A stretch of 64,000 bases of DNA from Epiperipatus broadwayi (taxonomy: Eukaryota; Onychophora; Udeonychophora; Euonychophora; Peripatidae): contig JAQFVV010006703.1 in NCBI GenBank assembly GCA_028023455.1, positions 268,501 through 332,500 of the forward strand. The letters are read 5' to 3'. How positions within the stretch are numbered: position 1 is the stretch's first letter; each line of letters opens with the position of its first letter. The notes below the pieces were generated by a model that did no database searches, had not been told where the DNA came from, and saw only the letters and a program-made list of their open reading frames with translations. Of this stretch, positions 38,879 to 55,470 are shown in pieces. The position numbers and the translations under genes are program-made.

Positions 38879-40573
38879 GTGGAGTTTGCAGAAAAAGAAA
38901 AACTTTATATTATGAATTCATTTTTTGAGAAAAATGTTAAAAGGAAATGGACATGGAAGCATCCAAATGAAGGTACAGCAGAATTGGATTATATTTTGAC
39001 TAACAGAAAATACATATTTCAAGATTGTAATGTTCTTAATAAATTTAACACAGGAAGTGATCATCGATTAGTAAGATGTAAGTTACGTGTTAATGTAAAA
39101 CTAGAGAGACAAAAATTATTAAGAAAAACAATATTTACAGTTGATATTTCTAATCTTCAGAAACATTCTAATGAATTTAAATTAGAACTTACAAATAGGT
39201 TTCAAGTGTTAGGAGATTTTGAACATGATACAGATTTGAATGAAAGTAATATGAAAATAACTGATACACTTTTAAAAACTGCAACAAACATAGCTGGTAG
39301 AAAAAAGCAGCAATTGACTAATAAAATTTCTACTGAGACTAGAGAATTTATGAAGAAAAGAAGGAATATGAAGATATACAAAAATGATGTATTAAAAAGA
39401 ATTGAATATCTCGAATTTTGTAAAATGGTACGGAAAAGAGTTGAAAATTATATAAGAAAGTATAACTGTGAAATAGCAAGGAAAGCTGTAGAAGAAAATA
39501 AAAGTCTCAAGAATGTTAAACAATATTTTGGTATTGGTAGGAAATTTATATCTGCAATAAGAAAAAAAGATGGAATTATTACTAAAAAGAGAGATGACAT
39601 CATGAAATTGGTAGAAGATTTTTATCAAGAATTATATAGTAATAAAGAACAAGTACCTCCTATATCTATTACATCTTCCGAATTGCCCAGAATCTTAAAT
39701 GAAGAAGTGAGACATGCAATTAAGTGTATGAAGAAAGAAAAGGCTCCAGGAAATGATGGAATTATAATTGATATATTAAAAAAAGCAGGTGAAGAAATAG
39801 AAACAATTTTAGCAAAATTATATACCAAATGTCTAAATGATAAAGATGTACCGGAAGATTGGAAAAATGCAGTAATAATATTAATATTTAAAAAAGGTGA
39901 TAAAGAAGATATTAGAAATTACAGACCTATCAGCCTTTTATCAGTTTTATATAAAATTTTTACCAAGATAATTACAACTCGTCTACAGAGAACTTTGGAT
40001 TTCCACCAACCAAAAGAACAAGCTGGATTTAAAAGTGGTTTTAGTACAATAGATCATATCCAGGTATTGAGAGAAGTCATAGAAAGGACAAACGAATATG
40101 AGTTGTCTTTATGTTTTGGATTTATAGATTATGAAAAGGCATTTGATTCTATACAAATTTCTTCAGTGATTAAAGCATTGGATCATCAAGGTATAGATCC
40201 AGGATATTGTCATATTTTAAAGAATATTTATAAAAATGCAACAGCAACAATTAGATTACATAATGATACTGGAAAAATCAACATTGAGAAAGGTGTAAGA
40301 CAAGGTGACTCCATATCTCCAAAACTCTTTGCAGCAGTGCTGCAAGAAGTATTTTGTGGATTAAAATGGGAAACTAAAGGAGTGAAGGTAAATGGAGAGT
40401 ATTTAAATCATTTAGATTTCGCAGATGATGTAGTTGTTTTTGCAAATAATGCTTCAGAGCTGCAGGAAATGTTGCAGGAGTTAACAGATGAAAGTAGAAA
40501 AGTCAGACTAAAGATAAATGTTAAAAAGACTTGCTCAAAATCGATTTGCTCAAAATATGAAAATAAAGATTGA
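38879..40573 (+). pseudogene. RTE endonuclease (C-terminal part) and reverse transcriptase
   Basis: 564 residues. The endonuclease end is visible as WTWKHP near residue 24, ELDYIL near 35 and the conserved SDH at 60-62, which closes the APE-type active site. The RT follows: NYRPISLLS near 346, EQAGFKSGFST near 378, the first catalytic Asp in FIDYEKAFDS near 416, VRQGDSISPKLF near 479 and FADD near 513-516. The catalytic residues are intact, but the frame breaks at about 40545, where a TTGCTCAAAAT duplication has altered the sequence. The C-terminal part continues in the next frame at 40518-41177. In a full element this enzyme nicks target DNA and copies the RNA at the nick. Such ORFs are often mislabelled craniofacial development protein 2-like. 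Confidence 0.85.
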
Positions 40574-41177
40574 TTATGAAGAATTAGAAGAAGTTAACAG
40601 TTACAAATACCTTGGTCAGATTATTAATACAGATGGAAACATAATGGAGGAAATTAATCATAGAATTAAACTTGGTTGGAGTGCTTTTGGTAGAAATAAC
40701 TTGATACTAAAAGGAAATATGCCTATGTGTTTGAAAAGGATGGTTTTTAACAAATGTGTTTTACCAGTTCTTACTTATGGATCTGAGACTTGGACACTTA
40801 ATAGAAGAGCAATACAGAGACTTCAGACCACTCAAAGAAGTATGGAGAGGTGTATGTTGGGAGTAACAAGAAGAGATCGAAAACGCAATGTATGGGTAAG
40901 ACAACAAACAGGTGTTACTGACTTTATTGAAAAAATTAAAAGATTGAAATGGAGTTGGGCTGGACATATTTCTAGAAGAGATGATAATAGATGGACAATT
41001 GAAATTTTAAACTGGATTCCAAGAGATTGTAAAAGACCCAGAAAGAGACCACACGTGAGATGGATGGATGAAATAAGAAAATGTGCAGGGGTGTTGTGGA
41101 GAAGAGAAGCTAAAGATCAGAGAAGATGGATTAAACTTGGAGAGACCTTCATCTTGCAGTGGTTTGATAATGGTTGA
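40546..41177 (+). pseudogene. RTE C-terminal domain, frameshifted from the RT
   Basis: About 210 residues downstream of the frameshift. Characteristic pieces are YKYLGQIINTDGN, KLGWSAFGRNN, LPVLTYGSETWTL, WAGHISRRDDNRW and RPHVRWMDEIRK. These are the usual C-terminal signatures of RTE and related LINE proteins, with unknown biochemical function. The stop is followed directly by the TGATGATGAT tail. Confidence 0.85.
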
Positions 41178-41187
41178 TGATGATAAA

Positions 41188-44100
41188 AATATTGCACTAA
41201 ATATTCAAAAATTTTAAACTTTTAAAACATATTTTGCTAGATATAATGAATAAAAATTTTTTTAGATTGTTAAAATAAATAACGAAGATTTTATTGATTT
41301 TTTAAATTGAAAATAATCTTTCTAATGATAATGTATAATCTTTATGTTTTGATGGCAATCTCATTTTTTTTAATATAAAAACAGAAAACCATTAACAAAG
41401 CACAATATTAAAAGTGATGCTAGTTGTACACATGTCACGAATCTGATTCACAAATGAATGCACATTCTCAAATAGTGGTAATGATTAAAATATGTATGAA
41501 AAAATGTAAAATTAAACACTGTAGTTAATAAAAAAAGTAAAAAAAGTTTGTCATGTATTAATTTTTTTCAAATATTTGAAATTTTTTATTGGTCATACTT
41601 TATTTCCTTATTTTTTAATATGAATTTTAAAGTAATTTTTCATTGTTGCTTTGCTTTTATGCGATTTCTGAAAATTACTGGAATATATCTTCCATTTTTC
41701 AAGGTAAGTTAAGTCTATTTTTGTTCAATTTCTTTTGTGCGCATTTTTTGAGGACCTTATCTACCACATGAAATGAGACGCAGGTGTACTCCTTAATGAT
41801 ATACATTTGCTTCAATAACTTTTCTCCATTAAAACATAATAGTAATATTTTTAAAAGTAGACTATGGTTTTTCTACTTGTTTTGATGTTTTTATCAAGTT
41901 CAGAATCTATATAGGCACTCATATTTACTCATTAATTTTAAATTTTGGATTAAAAACTCAAACATTAAGCTTTCTGAAATAATGTAAAATTGTTTTACAA
42001 TTCTTTTTCTGTTACTACTAAATTGATGAGACATTTTATTTCTTTAGAATAGTTCTTCACAAATTTTCTTCAGTTTTATAAAATTTTTACCTTTATATTT
42101 AAAGAATATTTTATCACATGGAGAATTGTACAATATTTAAATTAGAAAAGGACTAATAAAATAAAATATGTTTTAACATTTTTTCTATCATGTACAGTGA
42201 CTGTATATTGCTTCAAAATAAAAATATTGACTGCTACTATATCACAATACTTATTAAATTTATAAATTATAAATTTGGTTTATTTTCTGTTTATTTATAT
42301 TTCTCTGTTTATTTAGATATTTTTTGGGGTTGCATATAATTGTAATGTATATACAACAGGTTTGTACTAAATACGTATATATTTTATTTTTGCAAAGCTA
42401 ACATTTTTAAATTTATGAATATCCTACTCATGATTATCAATTGAAGTCATTTCCGGTTTAAGTAATCAATTAAATATTTCTTGCTTTTTAATTTAAATGC
42501 TCTTGATTTTCGAATTCATCATGTATTTTTTTCAACTACGCTTTTTATTAATTTTTCTTATTGTTTTTACTCTTCACAAGCTACTTCAAGAATACACGAA
42601 TCTTTATGTTTTTTATTATTATAATATACTAACATCTTTGTAGAATTATTTTTACTTTTTTATACACGTGCAATGCTGTGTTATTCTCTCGTGCTTAAAT
42701 TTATCTTTGTATTGCCATAATATACATATAGACTAATTTGATTGAATACATTCCATAGCACAAATGATCCTGGATTGATATATTTAATCTAACCTTTGTA
42801 GTAAAAATCGTAGATGACTGAAAACTGACATTAAATTTTTGTAAGAGAAGTTCAATTTTCCTTCAATATTTATCACATATAATACATATCCATTTTTCTA
42901 TTATTTCCAACATTTTTTATATAGGTAATTTATTTCAAATTGCTCTACATATTTGTACATTTCTGTATTATTAAAGCACTCTTTTTAGTATTAGAAATAT
43001 ACATTTTCAAATGCATTTTATTCATAGATGCAAATTTGTACAATCAATTATTCCATACAAAAGTGATCAAAAGACTATTTATAGGTCTTTACCACATGGA
43101 ATCCGACGTTAAACTTATTTCTAAATACTGTTTGGTTTAACAATTATTTTACAATCAACACACTATTATTCCGATTTAATTTTAAATCTAAATAACAAAC
43201 TTTGCTATCTAGTCCGATCTTTTATTTAATTATTTAAACGCATTCCCAATAATATCTTGGACGTATTCGTAAAATACATTACCAGCATACTATATAAACG
43301 CATGATTTTTATATATGTGAATAACTGTACTTTGTTCTTTCTCTGCTAGGGTAGACTACAAGCCATCGTAGTTACTGATGTGATAAACATCTATTATTTT
43401 ATATGAGCTTTTATAACTTATTATGAGCATAGTATAGTGGTCTTTAATGAATGTAGAATGGTTTCATTACTTATAATGAACTTTTGGTAGGTTTGGTGAA
43501 AATAAATAGCTGACAAAATAAACTTTGATAAATTATTATTATCGAATAAGAATATTACTATATTTAAATGAAGATATGTTCACGATATTTTAGCTATGTT
43601 TAAAGGCAATATGTATTTAAAAAAAACGTGGCTGATAGATTTATCAGAAAAAGATTTATAGTTTTACTTTGGCAGAGAAAGAGAAAAGTATAATCATATT
43701 TATACTGAATCATTATAAAAACTTTATGTGAGTAAAGGATGTGAAATCTCTGCATGTCATTGGTAATATGTTTTAAGAATTAAATAAAGGATGAAAATCA
43801 GATTAAACTAGAAAGGCCAAAAAAGTATTAATTGATAAGTTAACAATATGCAGCAGACATTAGAGAGTTTGTTTATCAGATTAAATGTTATGGAAATTTG
43901 AATGTAATGAAATACTTTGAAAATTTATATTTCTGATATTGTAAAAACAGTTTTTAATGAGACTGATTAATATTAACAAGTAGAGCGTTTTAAAATAAAT
44001 AATATGTACAAAAAGAAAAATGTTACAGATAAAAAAAGATGGTTGTCCTAACTATATGTATCAAATATCAGAAATAAAATTGAAATTATATGTGTAAAGA

Positions 44101-44544
44101 AATTTGATGTTGTCTTTAGAATCATTAAACAGGATTAGGTAAGGTGAACCGATCTAATGCCAAGTATGCTATGGGATCTCATCAGTTTCATTACACATAC
44201 ATACATACATACATATAAATACACCAATTAAACAGATGAATTTAAGCTAATAATGATATAGCATTTGCTTATGCATAGAAAAAAAATCTATTTTATAATC
44301 CTGAAAGAGCCCATGGACATCAGTTTAATTCTGCTATTATTGGAGAGGTTTGTGAAAAATGAACAATAATGACAGGAAAAAAAACATGATTTATTGCATA
44401 AAAATGCATGTCATGTGTAAAAGTATGGTGCTTTTTAGAAAGCGAGGTTGTCACATCTATCTATAGCCAGATTTAGGGTCTTTATATAGGATGCCATGAA
44501 TGAAATGATATAATTGTAATCTAAAATTGAACCCATATTAAACA
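41188..44544. other. Non-coding DNA, possibly intron of the Ig gene
   Basis: AT-rich sequence without protein-like frames. A short (ACAT)n run lies near 44205-44230. If the two Ig exons belong to one transcript, this is part of a 40-kb intron. Confidence 0.4.
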
Positions 44545-44700
44545 AGATAATTTTAAATCAAATTATCCAATACCGATGCAACTGAGATTAATTCATCCAA
44601 TCAACACCTTTGTTGATTGTTGTATTAAGCTTGAAATTTGAACTCAGGACAGATATTGCATTTGACTCTCTTCAGGCATAACCATCAATACACCATAGTA
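44545..44700 (-). mobile_element. tRNA-derived SINE-like element
   Basis: On the minus strand an A-box-like TTGATGGTTATGCCTGA and a B-box-like GAGTTCAAATTTC lie about 35 bp apart at 44690-44630, matching the internal pol III promoter of tRNA-derived SINEs. The downstream segment, near 44540-44580, shares AAGATAATTTTAAATC with a sequence near 15390-15420 (plus strand), which may be another decayed copy. Boundaries are approximate. Confidence 0.5.
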
Positions 44701-44897
44701 GAATTATTTCAATAAATTATTTCAAAAGTAACTTATTTAACATGCTAATATATTAATTTGATATGATATATATGAATAAGTATGTGCATATATCAATATT
44801 TGTTTAGTAAAATAATTAAATAAATCAAATAAATAAGAGACAGATAGAGATAGATAATATGGGGCAAAATATTTTAATTATTCAAAAAATTACTTAC

Positions 44898-45218
44898 ATT
44901 GTACTTTAATATTTATCCAAGCTAAAGTGATTTGTTCATTTGTTTGACAAAAATAATCTCCTGCTCCTTCTTTCAAAACAGGACCAATTTTAATTTTTAA
45001 TGTTTTACCCGATGGGGAAATATTTGTAATTTCAGCTATTGTAAAATTTGCAAGATTATCTGACCAAGTATCATTGATTTTATATTTAAATAATGGTATA
45101 AGATCCTCTGATTTCTTGAAATACCAATAAATGACAGAACTCGTAAATCTTTCCCGAATAACACATGTTAAATCTTGAAACATTCCTTCTTTAACAATGA
45201 TATCTTTCCTCTGCTGAT
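44898..45218 (-). CDS. Ig-like domain exon (proximal), internal exon of a minus-strand gene
   Basis: The 321-bp exon encodes one V-set-like Ig domain. The first Cys is in FQDLTCVIR, the core Trp follows 13 residues later in VIYWYF, and the second Cys is in the canonical F-strand motif EGAGDYFCQ, 71 residues after the first. A potential N-glycosylation site, NDT, lies between them. The domain ends LAWINIKVQ. The donor is a perfect GTAAGT at 44892-44897 after CAA T (phase 1). The acceptor reads CATTTATAAAG at 45219-45220, also phase 1, although its pyrimidine tract is weak. Phase 1-1 exons are the classic unit of Ig-domain shuffling. The product is probably an extracellular or membrane Ig-superfamily protein in adhesion or recognition; signal peptide and membrane exons lie elsewhere. 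Confidence 0.75.
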
Positions 45219-46832
45219 CTTTATAAATGAAACAATAATTTAAACTTTTATATATATGCATAAAGTAAAATAAACCTTAAAAATAATTTTATTAAAAAAA
45301 TAATGTGTGTGCATATATATTGTACCATTAAGTAAGCATTATATATTCATAATAAAATTTTAAGATTAAAATTTTATTCTAAAAATATTTAAAAGTAAAA
45401 AATAATTAGTGTTAGAAAGTCCAATGTCAAGATTAAAAGTTTTAAAAGAAGTTTTGTTTAATTTTGTTGTAAGAATGTAGCATAGATTGGCGGAGGGAGA
45501 AATGAAGGCAAAAATGCTGCATCATTCTTCACAAAAGCTTGCTATGTTTAAAAAAAGAAAAAGAAAAATGGAAAAGCAATTAAAGGTGGAGAGAGATATA
45601 TAAGTAAAAATTTAAAAATAAAAATATTTTATATGAATACAAAAAAGGCTCTCTTTTTATTTATTTAAAAGAAATGAAAATATATGTGTCAAAGTTAATT
45701 ATGTACAGAAATCGGAATGTGTGCATGCATAAATAAAAGAGTCAATTTTAAAATACATAAAAAATAATAATGAATTAAAAAAAGGAAAATAAAGTTTGTA
45801 ACATAAAAGTTAAGTTAAATTCAAAAATTGCTCGATGGATAAGCCAAGACATAATGGGAATAATTAATTAGCAATGGCTACAAATAAACAATGGGAATAA
45901 TTAAAAATTTATATCTTATCTACAGTCAGATTAATCTAAGAAGGAATGTGAATTAAGAAACAATGGGAATTTAATTAATAAATTTAGTTAATTTAAAATT
46001 TAATCAAACTGATTTGGAAACATAAGAATAATAAGAAGGCCACATATAATCAGGCCTGAAAAAACTTGTCATCATCAGATCTTTTTTAGCAGTGTTATTC
46101 CAATCTGTGCAAATAAAACTTATTTTTTGTGAATGCCAAGAAAACCACGCATTGTTAATCAAAAGTCAAAGTATGCTGCTGTACTCCAATCTTTGATTGG
46201 CCTAGAATATTTGAAGGTCTCTAATTAGCTGCAATAAACATCTAACAACCTGAGCCATTTGAACATTTGTTTTCCAGACTAAAATGCAGCAATGAACCAC
46301 ATTTGTCAGCAATCCTAATTCCAACCAGTTGGTACAACATGCATCACAGGAGAAAGAAGCAGCCATCTATCCAGAGCAATGCATATATAAAAACCAATAG
46401 GTAATATTAATTATTCATTATTCCCAATCCTATTGTGTCATTAATTTATTACTGTAGCCATTGCAATGTTGGAGGTATCCAGAATCAACAGATATAAACT
46501 CTATAATAAGCATAAAAGCACTATTTATGTGCAGAGTTAATGTAATCAACAAATATTTGTAGAATTATCTGAGTTATACAAATAAATAGCTTATGGTAGA
46601 ATGTGTATGTGTCATATACAATATTTTCTTAATGCTTTATTTTTATTTATAATATGTGTGCATGATATATAATATGTAATTATTATTTAATTCAGGAAAG
46701 GGATGAATTAATTCACTAATTAATTTAAAGTATTTTAAAATAAATTATTTTGGAAATTAGTATTTTGTTGGTCAGAATCTATTAAAGCAGTATTTTAGAT
46801 TACTTTTTTAATTGAACTAGTCGGGATTTATC
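45219..46832. other. Intron or 5' region, nothing recognised
   Basis: AT-rich, no gene recognised. The 46060-46350 part is less AT-rich and may contain a decayed repeat, but no match within the window was noticed. Confidence 0.4.
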
Positions 46833-47055
46833 AGGTACTGAATTAGTAGCTGTCATTCAGGGCACATTATCTACTTGTAGTTTGTGGGCACCTAAAGTTT
46901 ACTTCAAAACAAATAAAGTGCTTTGAATGACAGAGTTTGAAATCAGCTGCAGGAGAAGTTCTGTAGCTTGGAAATGTGGCTGTAAATTATACTTGTATAA
47001 TTTTGATCTAGCTAAAGGTACCCTCTGGGTATTATGATTTTTTGTCTGAGGGACC
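46833..47055 (+). repeat. SINE-like dispersed repeat, copy 2
   Basis: Diverged copy of 25587-25830 in the same orientation. It keeps CTTCAAAACAAATAAAGTG, AGAGTTTGAAATCAGCTGC and GGAAATGTGGCTGTAAATTA. The minus-strand open frame across it is not a gene. Confidence 0.45.
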
Positions 47056-48624
47056 AGTGTGATGCAATGCAAGATTGCAGTTAGGAGTAGATCAAATTTA
47101 TAATAAATAATTTTATAATATTGATTTTTTATTAAAGAAACAAAAAACAATTTGTTTTTTTGCACAATATTGTATTAAAATTATTCATTGCCTGTTATAT
47201 ATGTATGTGTATGTAAATACAGGGTTATGAATACTGTCTTAGATTATTCATAATGGCAGAATATATTTTTAAGAAAGGGAAATATATTGACGGAATAAAG
47301 TTCAGGAATATTGTAAATCTTTGAATATAAGAGATTTTTTGAGTTTAATATATTGTTAGATACTACACAAAATTATATACAAGGTGATATAATACATAAT
47401 ATGGAGACCCTAGATAAGTATTGACAGTTTACTGCCATTTTATTTTTAGAATTTCTGATTTTATGATTTCCAACACAGTATCCAAAAGTGAATCTTTCCA
47501 GCCTAAATTTAAATTTGACTTTCACATAATATATGAAGGCGGGACTATGTTTGATCAGTATTTGAGAATTTATTATCTGTAACACCTTCACTATTTGTCG
47601 GAATCTGCTAATTAAATTTTAATGTTTTTGACTGATAAATAATTAGGTAGTAATTATTGCTTATGTATATATTTTTGTCTGAGTATTATAAAGATTGTAA
47701 TTATTGCTGTTGTAAAGAAAATAATGGTTAATACGAGGTGGAGGCCATCTAAATCTATCACCAAATTAATGGGCATTTATTTTTGTGTCAAAATTTACAG
47801 TAGATGGAATAATGATTACGAATGTGAATTACAGCTATATTAAGTTTAATTTCCTGATGTTTATTTTCTATAAATGTATATAAATTTCTGATAGGACTAT
47901 TTCAGAAAATGTAGACTTTAATTCTACTGTGAAGTTCAGACATGGATTGATTACATAAATTGGGATGAGGAAATAGAACTCAGGAGAATAGAAAAAAGCC
48001 AACTAAGATGGAATATTTATAGTGTACAGAGAATAAGTGTTAGTGAAAAAGAATTATTTTGCTCACATGAATGGAATGTTACTTTGATGAAGATATTTCA
48101 TAAAGATTGAATAGAGTATGTAAAATTGATAATCAAAATGATTGGATTGAGATTATTTAAAAGAATAAAATTTTCAGCCTGATTAATGTAAAAATTAATT
48201 ATGTTTTATTGTATAAGTAGTGATGAAATTATATTAAGAAAACAATAACAGAGATTTTCTATGCTAATGTTGTTGCACAAGATATAGAATTGTAAAGTGT
48301 ACAAATGGGTAAATTGTAATGTATGAGTATCACTATTTCAGAACCAGAAATATCTGATTAAAAAGTTAAAAAAAAAACAAGATTTATCAAGTTACTTGTG
48401 TGGATTATACTTAGAGTGAGATGAATATTTTTATTCTATAAACAGTAATATGCTGGATGAAAACTGTGTAAGCCAGTTGTTGCATGCAAGTAGACATCAC
48501 ATTAGTTTATTTCCCATAACATTAACTTATACTATGATTACAATAATGGAAAATTGTGTATATAAAACAATAAATGTTCCTGATATGTATCTTGAAAGAT
48601 TTATAACAAATTTAATCAGCAAGG

Positions 48625-48626
<2 letters not shown>
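47056..48626. other. Non-coding DNA, nothing recognised
   Basis: AT-rich, no protein-like frame and no RNA gene recognised. Confidence 0.4.

Positions 48627-48679
<53 letters not shown>
48627..48679. repeat. (TA)n microsatellite
   Basis: About 26 TA units without interruption. Confidence 0.95.
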
Positions 48680-48683
<4 letters not shown>

Positions 48684-48966
48684 TTCTATTCTAAACTTAG
48701 TAATTATCAAACAAAGCATACTATTTTTTTCTCTGCATAATAAAAAAGTGTGAAGTTTAAATTCTTTTAAAGGTTAAGTCCTATAGACGAAGTATAACAC
48801 TGAATTTCGGGTTCTAAAATTTTTTAGTATTTCTTGGTGGTTATCTGCAAATTTTCCAAGTGGAAACCTTTTCTTATGAAAGCTTAATTTCTTACTCTGA
48901 TGCTAAGTTAAGGGTGGATAATTTATTCAGTATAAAAGAGACTTAAAACAGTTCAAAAAAATCATC

Positions 48967-50400
48967 AATGGAACAAGTTGAGGAAGAAGCCATCTTTGGA
49001 GTTCAAGATAACTCAGGTTCTAGTTTCCTGCAACCATTCTTACCATTCACAGGTACCACAGTCAAAAAGAAGCTATTATTTTAAAAAGCTCATCCTAAGA
49101 GACCCAAGTCCAAATTTCAAGCCAATATCTTAGCAGGTTGAAGCCTCTAGAGAGATTGTTGAAAATCTGGATTTCCCTAGCTTGGGAAATAGCAACAGTA
49201 ATTTTATTTATAATTTGCCTTATAATTATGCTGTATCAAATAATCCCAACAGTAAATTTGATAAAAATGAAAAAACTAACATAGTGACTTCCAGTTTAAA
49301 TGCGTCCTCTTCTAAAAATTAAACTAAGATACTAATTAATAACAAACCTTCTTATGCTAACATTATACAGGTAGGCCGGAGTGAGTCTAATGTTACAACA
49401 ATGGAAACTTCAAAAAATCACAAAGACATTTCCAATTTAATTGAAGAAGTGGAATAGAACTTTCCTGTTAGTTTCAGCAACCCCAATTGTTTTAATTTAA
49501 ATTTGGATCAAAAGGATCTTGATTTGAAAAAAAATAAATTTAATAACACCATCCCCCTCAACTACACAAATCCTTCCTTAACTTTTACAGTGAAAATATT
49601 TCAATCTTGGCTGTTACCAACACTTCATGTGATTTATGTAAATTCCAATTAATGAACTTTATAATTATAGAGTTAACAAAAAAATTATGAAGACTGGTTC
49701 ACAAAATTTTGTAACATCCTAATAATTGTTATGTGTAACAACTTCAATCAGAAAATTTTTTTTCAAAAAATTTTCAAATAACTTGATGGCAAAATAATTT
49801 GCCACATTAACATGAACCATCCCACAATCTATCAGGCATGATCAATAACCATTATCTTAGATTTAAAAGAAATGATTTGCAGCAATTACTTAGACCTTAT
49901 GGTAAAATCTAAAATTTTAGGTACCTAATGATTAGGGGGCAGATTTTTCAGTATATACTAACACAGTCTCCTTTGAATTCATCTTGAATAAAGAATCAAA
50001 TCACACTGACATTCCTACTCTTAATCATGTGGAGACTTTCTCTCTTACCGTCACCTTCCATGATATTTTTTTGCAATGTTTCTTCTGACAGCAGAGGAGC
50101 CACTTGGTGAGAAATTGCATGGCCAGGATCTGTCATAATTGTAAAAGAATCAAAACCAGAATGAATTGCTGTAATTCAGACTCGATGGTACCAGCCACAA
50201 ATGCATAAATTACTACGTCTAATCTTGTGGTGTCTGAAGCTATGAAAAATACCACCTACCCTCAATTGGCTTCTATCAATGATGAGATGCCTAATCCTTT
50301 TCTATTTCCTGATCACTCAATGAGTGCATTAAATGAGTCTATGGTTCACCCATTGCTGGCTCACATTTAATCATGCTCTGATCATCTGCTTGAGTTATAT
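48967..50400 (+). pseudogene. Decayed LINE ORF1 with CCHC zinc knuckles
   Basis: Protein-like pieces in changing plus-strand frames follow each other over 1.4 kb. They begin with MEQVEEEAIFGVQDN (48967), then Asn/Ser-rich sequence with KPSYANIIQVGRSESN near 49350, VYTNTVSFEFILNKESNHTD near 49955, and a zinc-knuckle region HLVRNCMARICHNCKRIKTR near 50100-50165. The order (low-complexity N-terminus, central fold, CCHC knuckles) fits the ORF1 or nucleocapsid-like proteins of non-LTR retrotransposons, often annotated as ZCCHC3-like. Such proteins bind the element RNA. Many stops and frameshifts make it dead. No clear RT follows; weak endonuclease-like pieces may exist up to about 50830. Confidence 0.45.
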
Positions 50401-53967
<3,567 letters not shown>

Positions 53968-55130
53968 ATGCCCTTTCTGCTAGCTCCAGTTATGTCTAAT
54001 GAGTCAATTTTTAAAAATTTTTTAATTAAGGATACATTTTAAATAGTATGACTACTGTAGTATAATGTTGGTAGTATTTTAAAAATGCATTGTTAAAGTA
54101 AAGTGAGAGTAGTAAATACATAAAAACTATATAAATATGTTAAAGTAATAAAGTAAAGATAAATATTATGATTTTCATATAGTTGGGAAAATTGGCCATA
54201 GTAAAATAATATACTAAAAGTCTTATTAAACTAAGTGCTAAAAGTTAATTTTAAAATAATGACTTAAAATCAAATAAACTAATGTATTTTAAATAAAAAT
54301 TATATTTAATATTTGTGTTGTAAACTATGTATTTAAAATGTAATATTTTGTGATAAACAAATGTGTTTAATTTATGATAGCTTCAATAATATCCAAATTA
54401 TTATTCCAAATCCTATTATTATATTACTATTTTTTAATATATTTTTTATAATTAGAAATTTATTTCTTATATCAGATAGCAATTAAAAATTGTTACATAC
54501 TGTCTGGGTTTGATGTCATGTGACACAAATACTTATACTTTTGTGGTTACATATTTTCTTAAGATAGTTTTAAAATTGCTTGAGAATTGTTTTAAAAAAA
54601 TTGAAACATTTGTTATCAGAAGATAAAATTAAATGTTAAAAAATTTTTAATTGATAGTTTTAAAATATATATAGTTAATAAAGTTAGATTTTTCAAAATA
54701 GATACATTGAAAATAAATATTGGATAAATTAATAAAGTATTATTTTTACAATGGTATTTTAAAGAGTTTAGTTTGTTTAAATGAAAGTATAAAATTAATT
54801 TAGAATTAAATAATATAATATTTAATGAGTCCCAGATTTTATTTTTAAATTTTAATAACCTAAACTTAATAGATATGAAAATTAGATCACCAGTTGAAGA
54901 TCTAATAGCCAATCAAATCAATTTAATTTAGTATAAAATGTAGATGCTCTCACTTTTCTCTGTGTTTTTAATATCTTAAGGGGTGCTTAATAACTAAATA
55001 ATTCTCATAATAACTTATTTTTTATTATTAATATCAAAGTTTTACTACTTAAATTTATTGTTTTAAAAGAGAGGATTGAAAGAACTATAAATTTACTAAG
55101 GCAAACCTATGCATTGTTAAATTTCTAAGA
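53968..55130. other. AT-rich non-coding DNA
   Basis: Nothing recognised. Short Ile/Asn/Leu-rich open frames reflect composition. Confidence 0.45.
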
Positions 55131-55470
55131 TATTTGTAATTTATGCCCCATGTGGCCACAAGGGACACTGTTTCTGGGTCAACCACAGAAATATTCAGAG
55201 TAGGAACCAAAAGCAGTGATGCAAATTCCAGCCACTAGGTGTAGCTGTTTACCATGCATATGCACAGGAACTTTATGCCAAGTAGCTTCCAGAAGTAATG
55301 CCCACTTGGTGGCACTGATAGCCATAGCTAAACACATCTAGCTTGCATTGTCTGCTAACAGCATCTACTAGCAATCTAGCCCAATATGTGGTGCTGTTTC
55401 TCCATGCTACACCCAGAAAAAATTTGCTATTTATAAGTGATATTGATATTTGCTTGGTAGTGTTGGTTAT
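55131..55470. repeat. GC-richer patch with degenerate repeated units
   Basis: Around 45% G+C against a background near 25%. Similar pieces recur, such as GCCCCATGTGGCCACA, CAGCCACTAGGTGTAGCTG, GCCCACTTGGTGGCACTG and GCCCAATATGTGGTGCTG. That suggests degenerate tandem units of about 80-100 bp. No intact protein frame or RNA gene was recognised. Confidence 0.4.

Larger units (their letters stand above)
38803..41187 (+). mobile_element. RTE-type non-LTR retrotransposon, 5'-truncated
   Basis: 2385 bp. Compared with the longer copy on the other strand (57755 to about 60970), this one starts inside the endonuclease domain near AATTGGTA and keeps the rest of the endonuclease, the full RT and the C-terminal region. 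It ends within 15 bp of the stop codon in a short TGATGATGAT tail. A near-absent 3' UTR with a simple-repeat end is characteristic of the RTE clade (BovB-like). It is disabled by the truncation and one frameshift at about 40530-40560. Confidence 0.85.
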
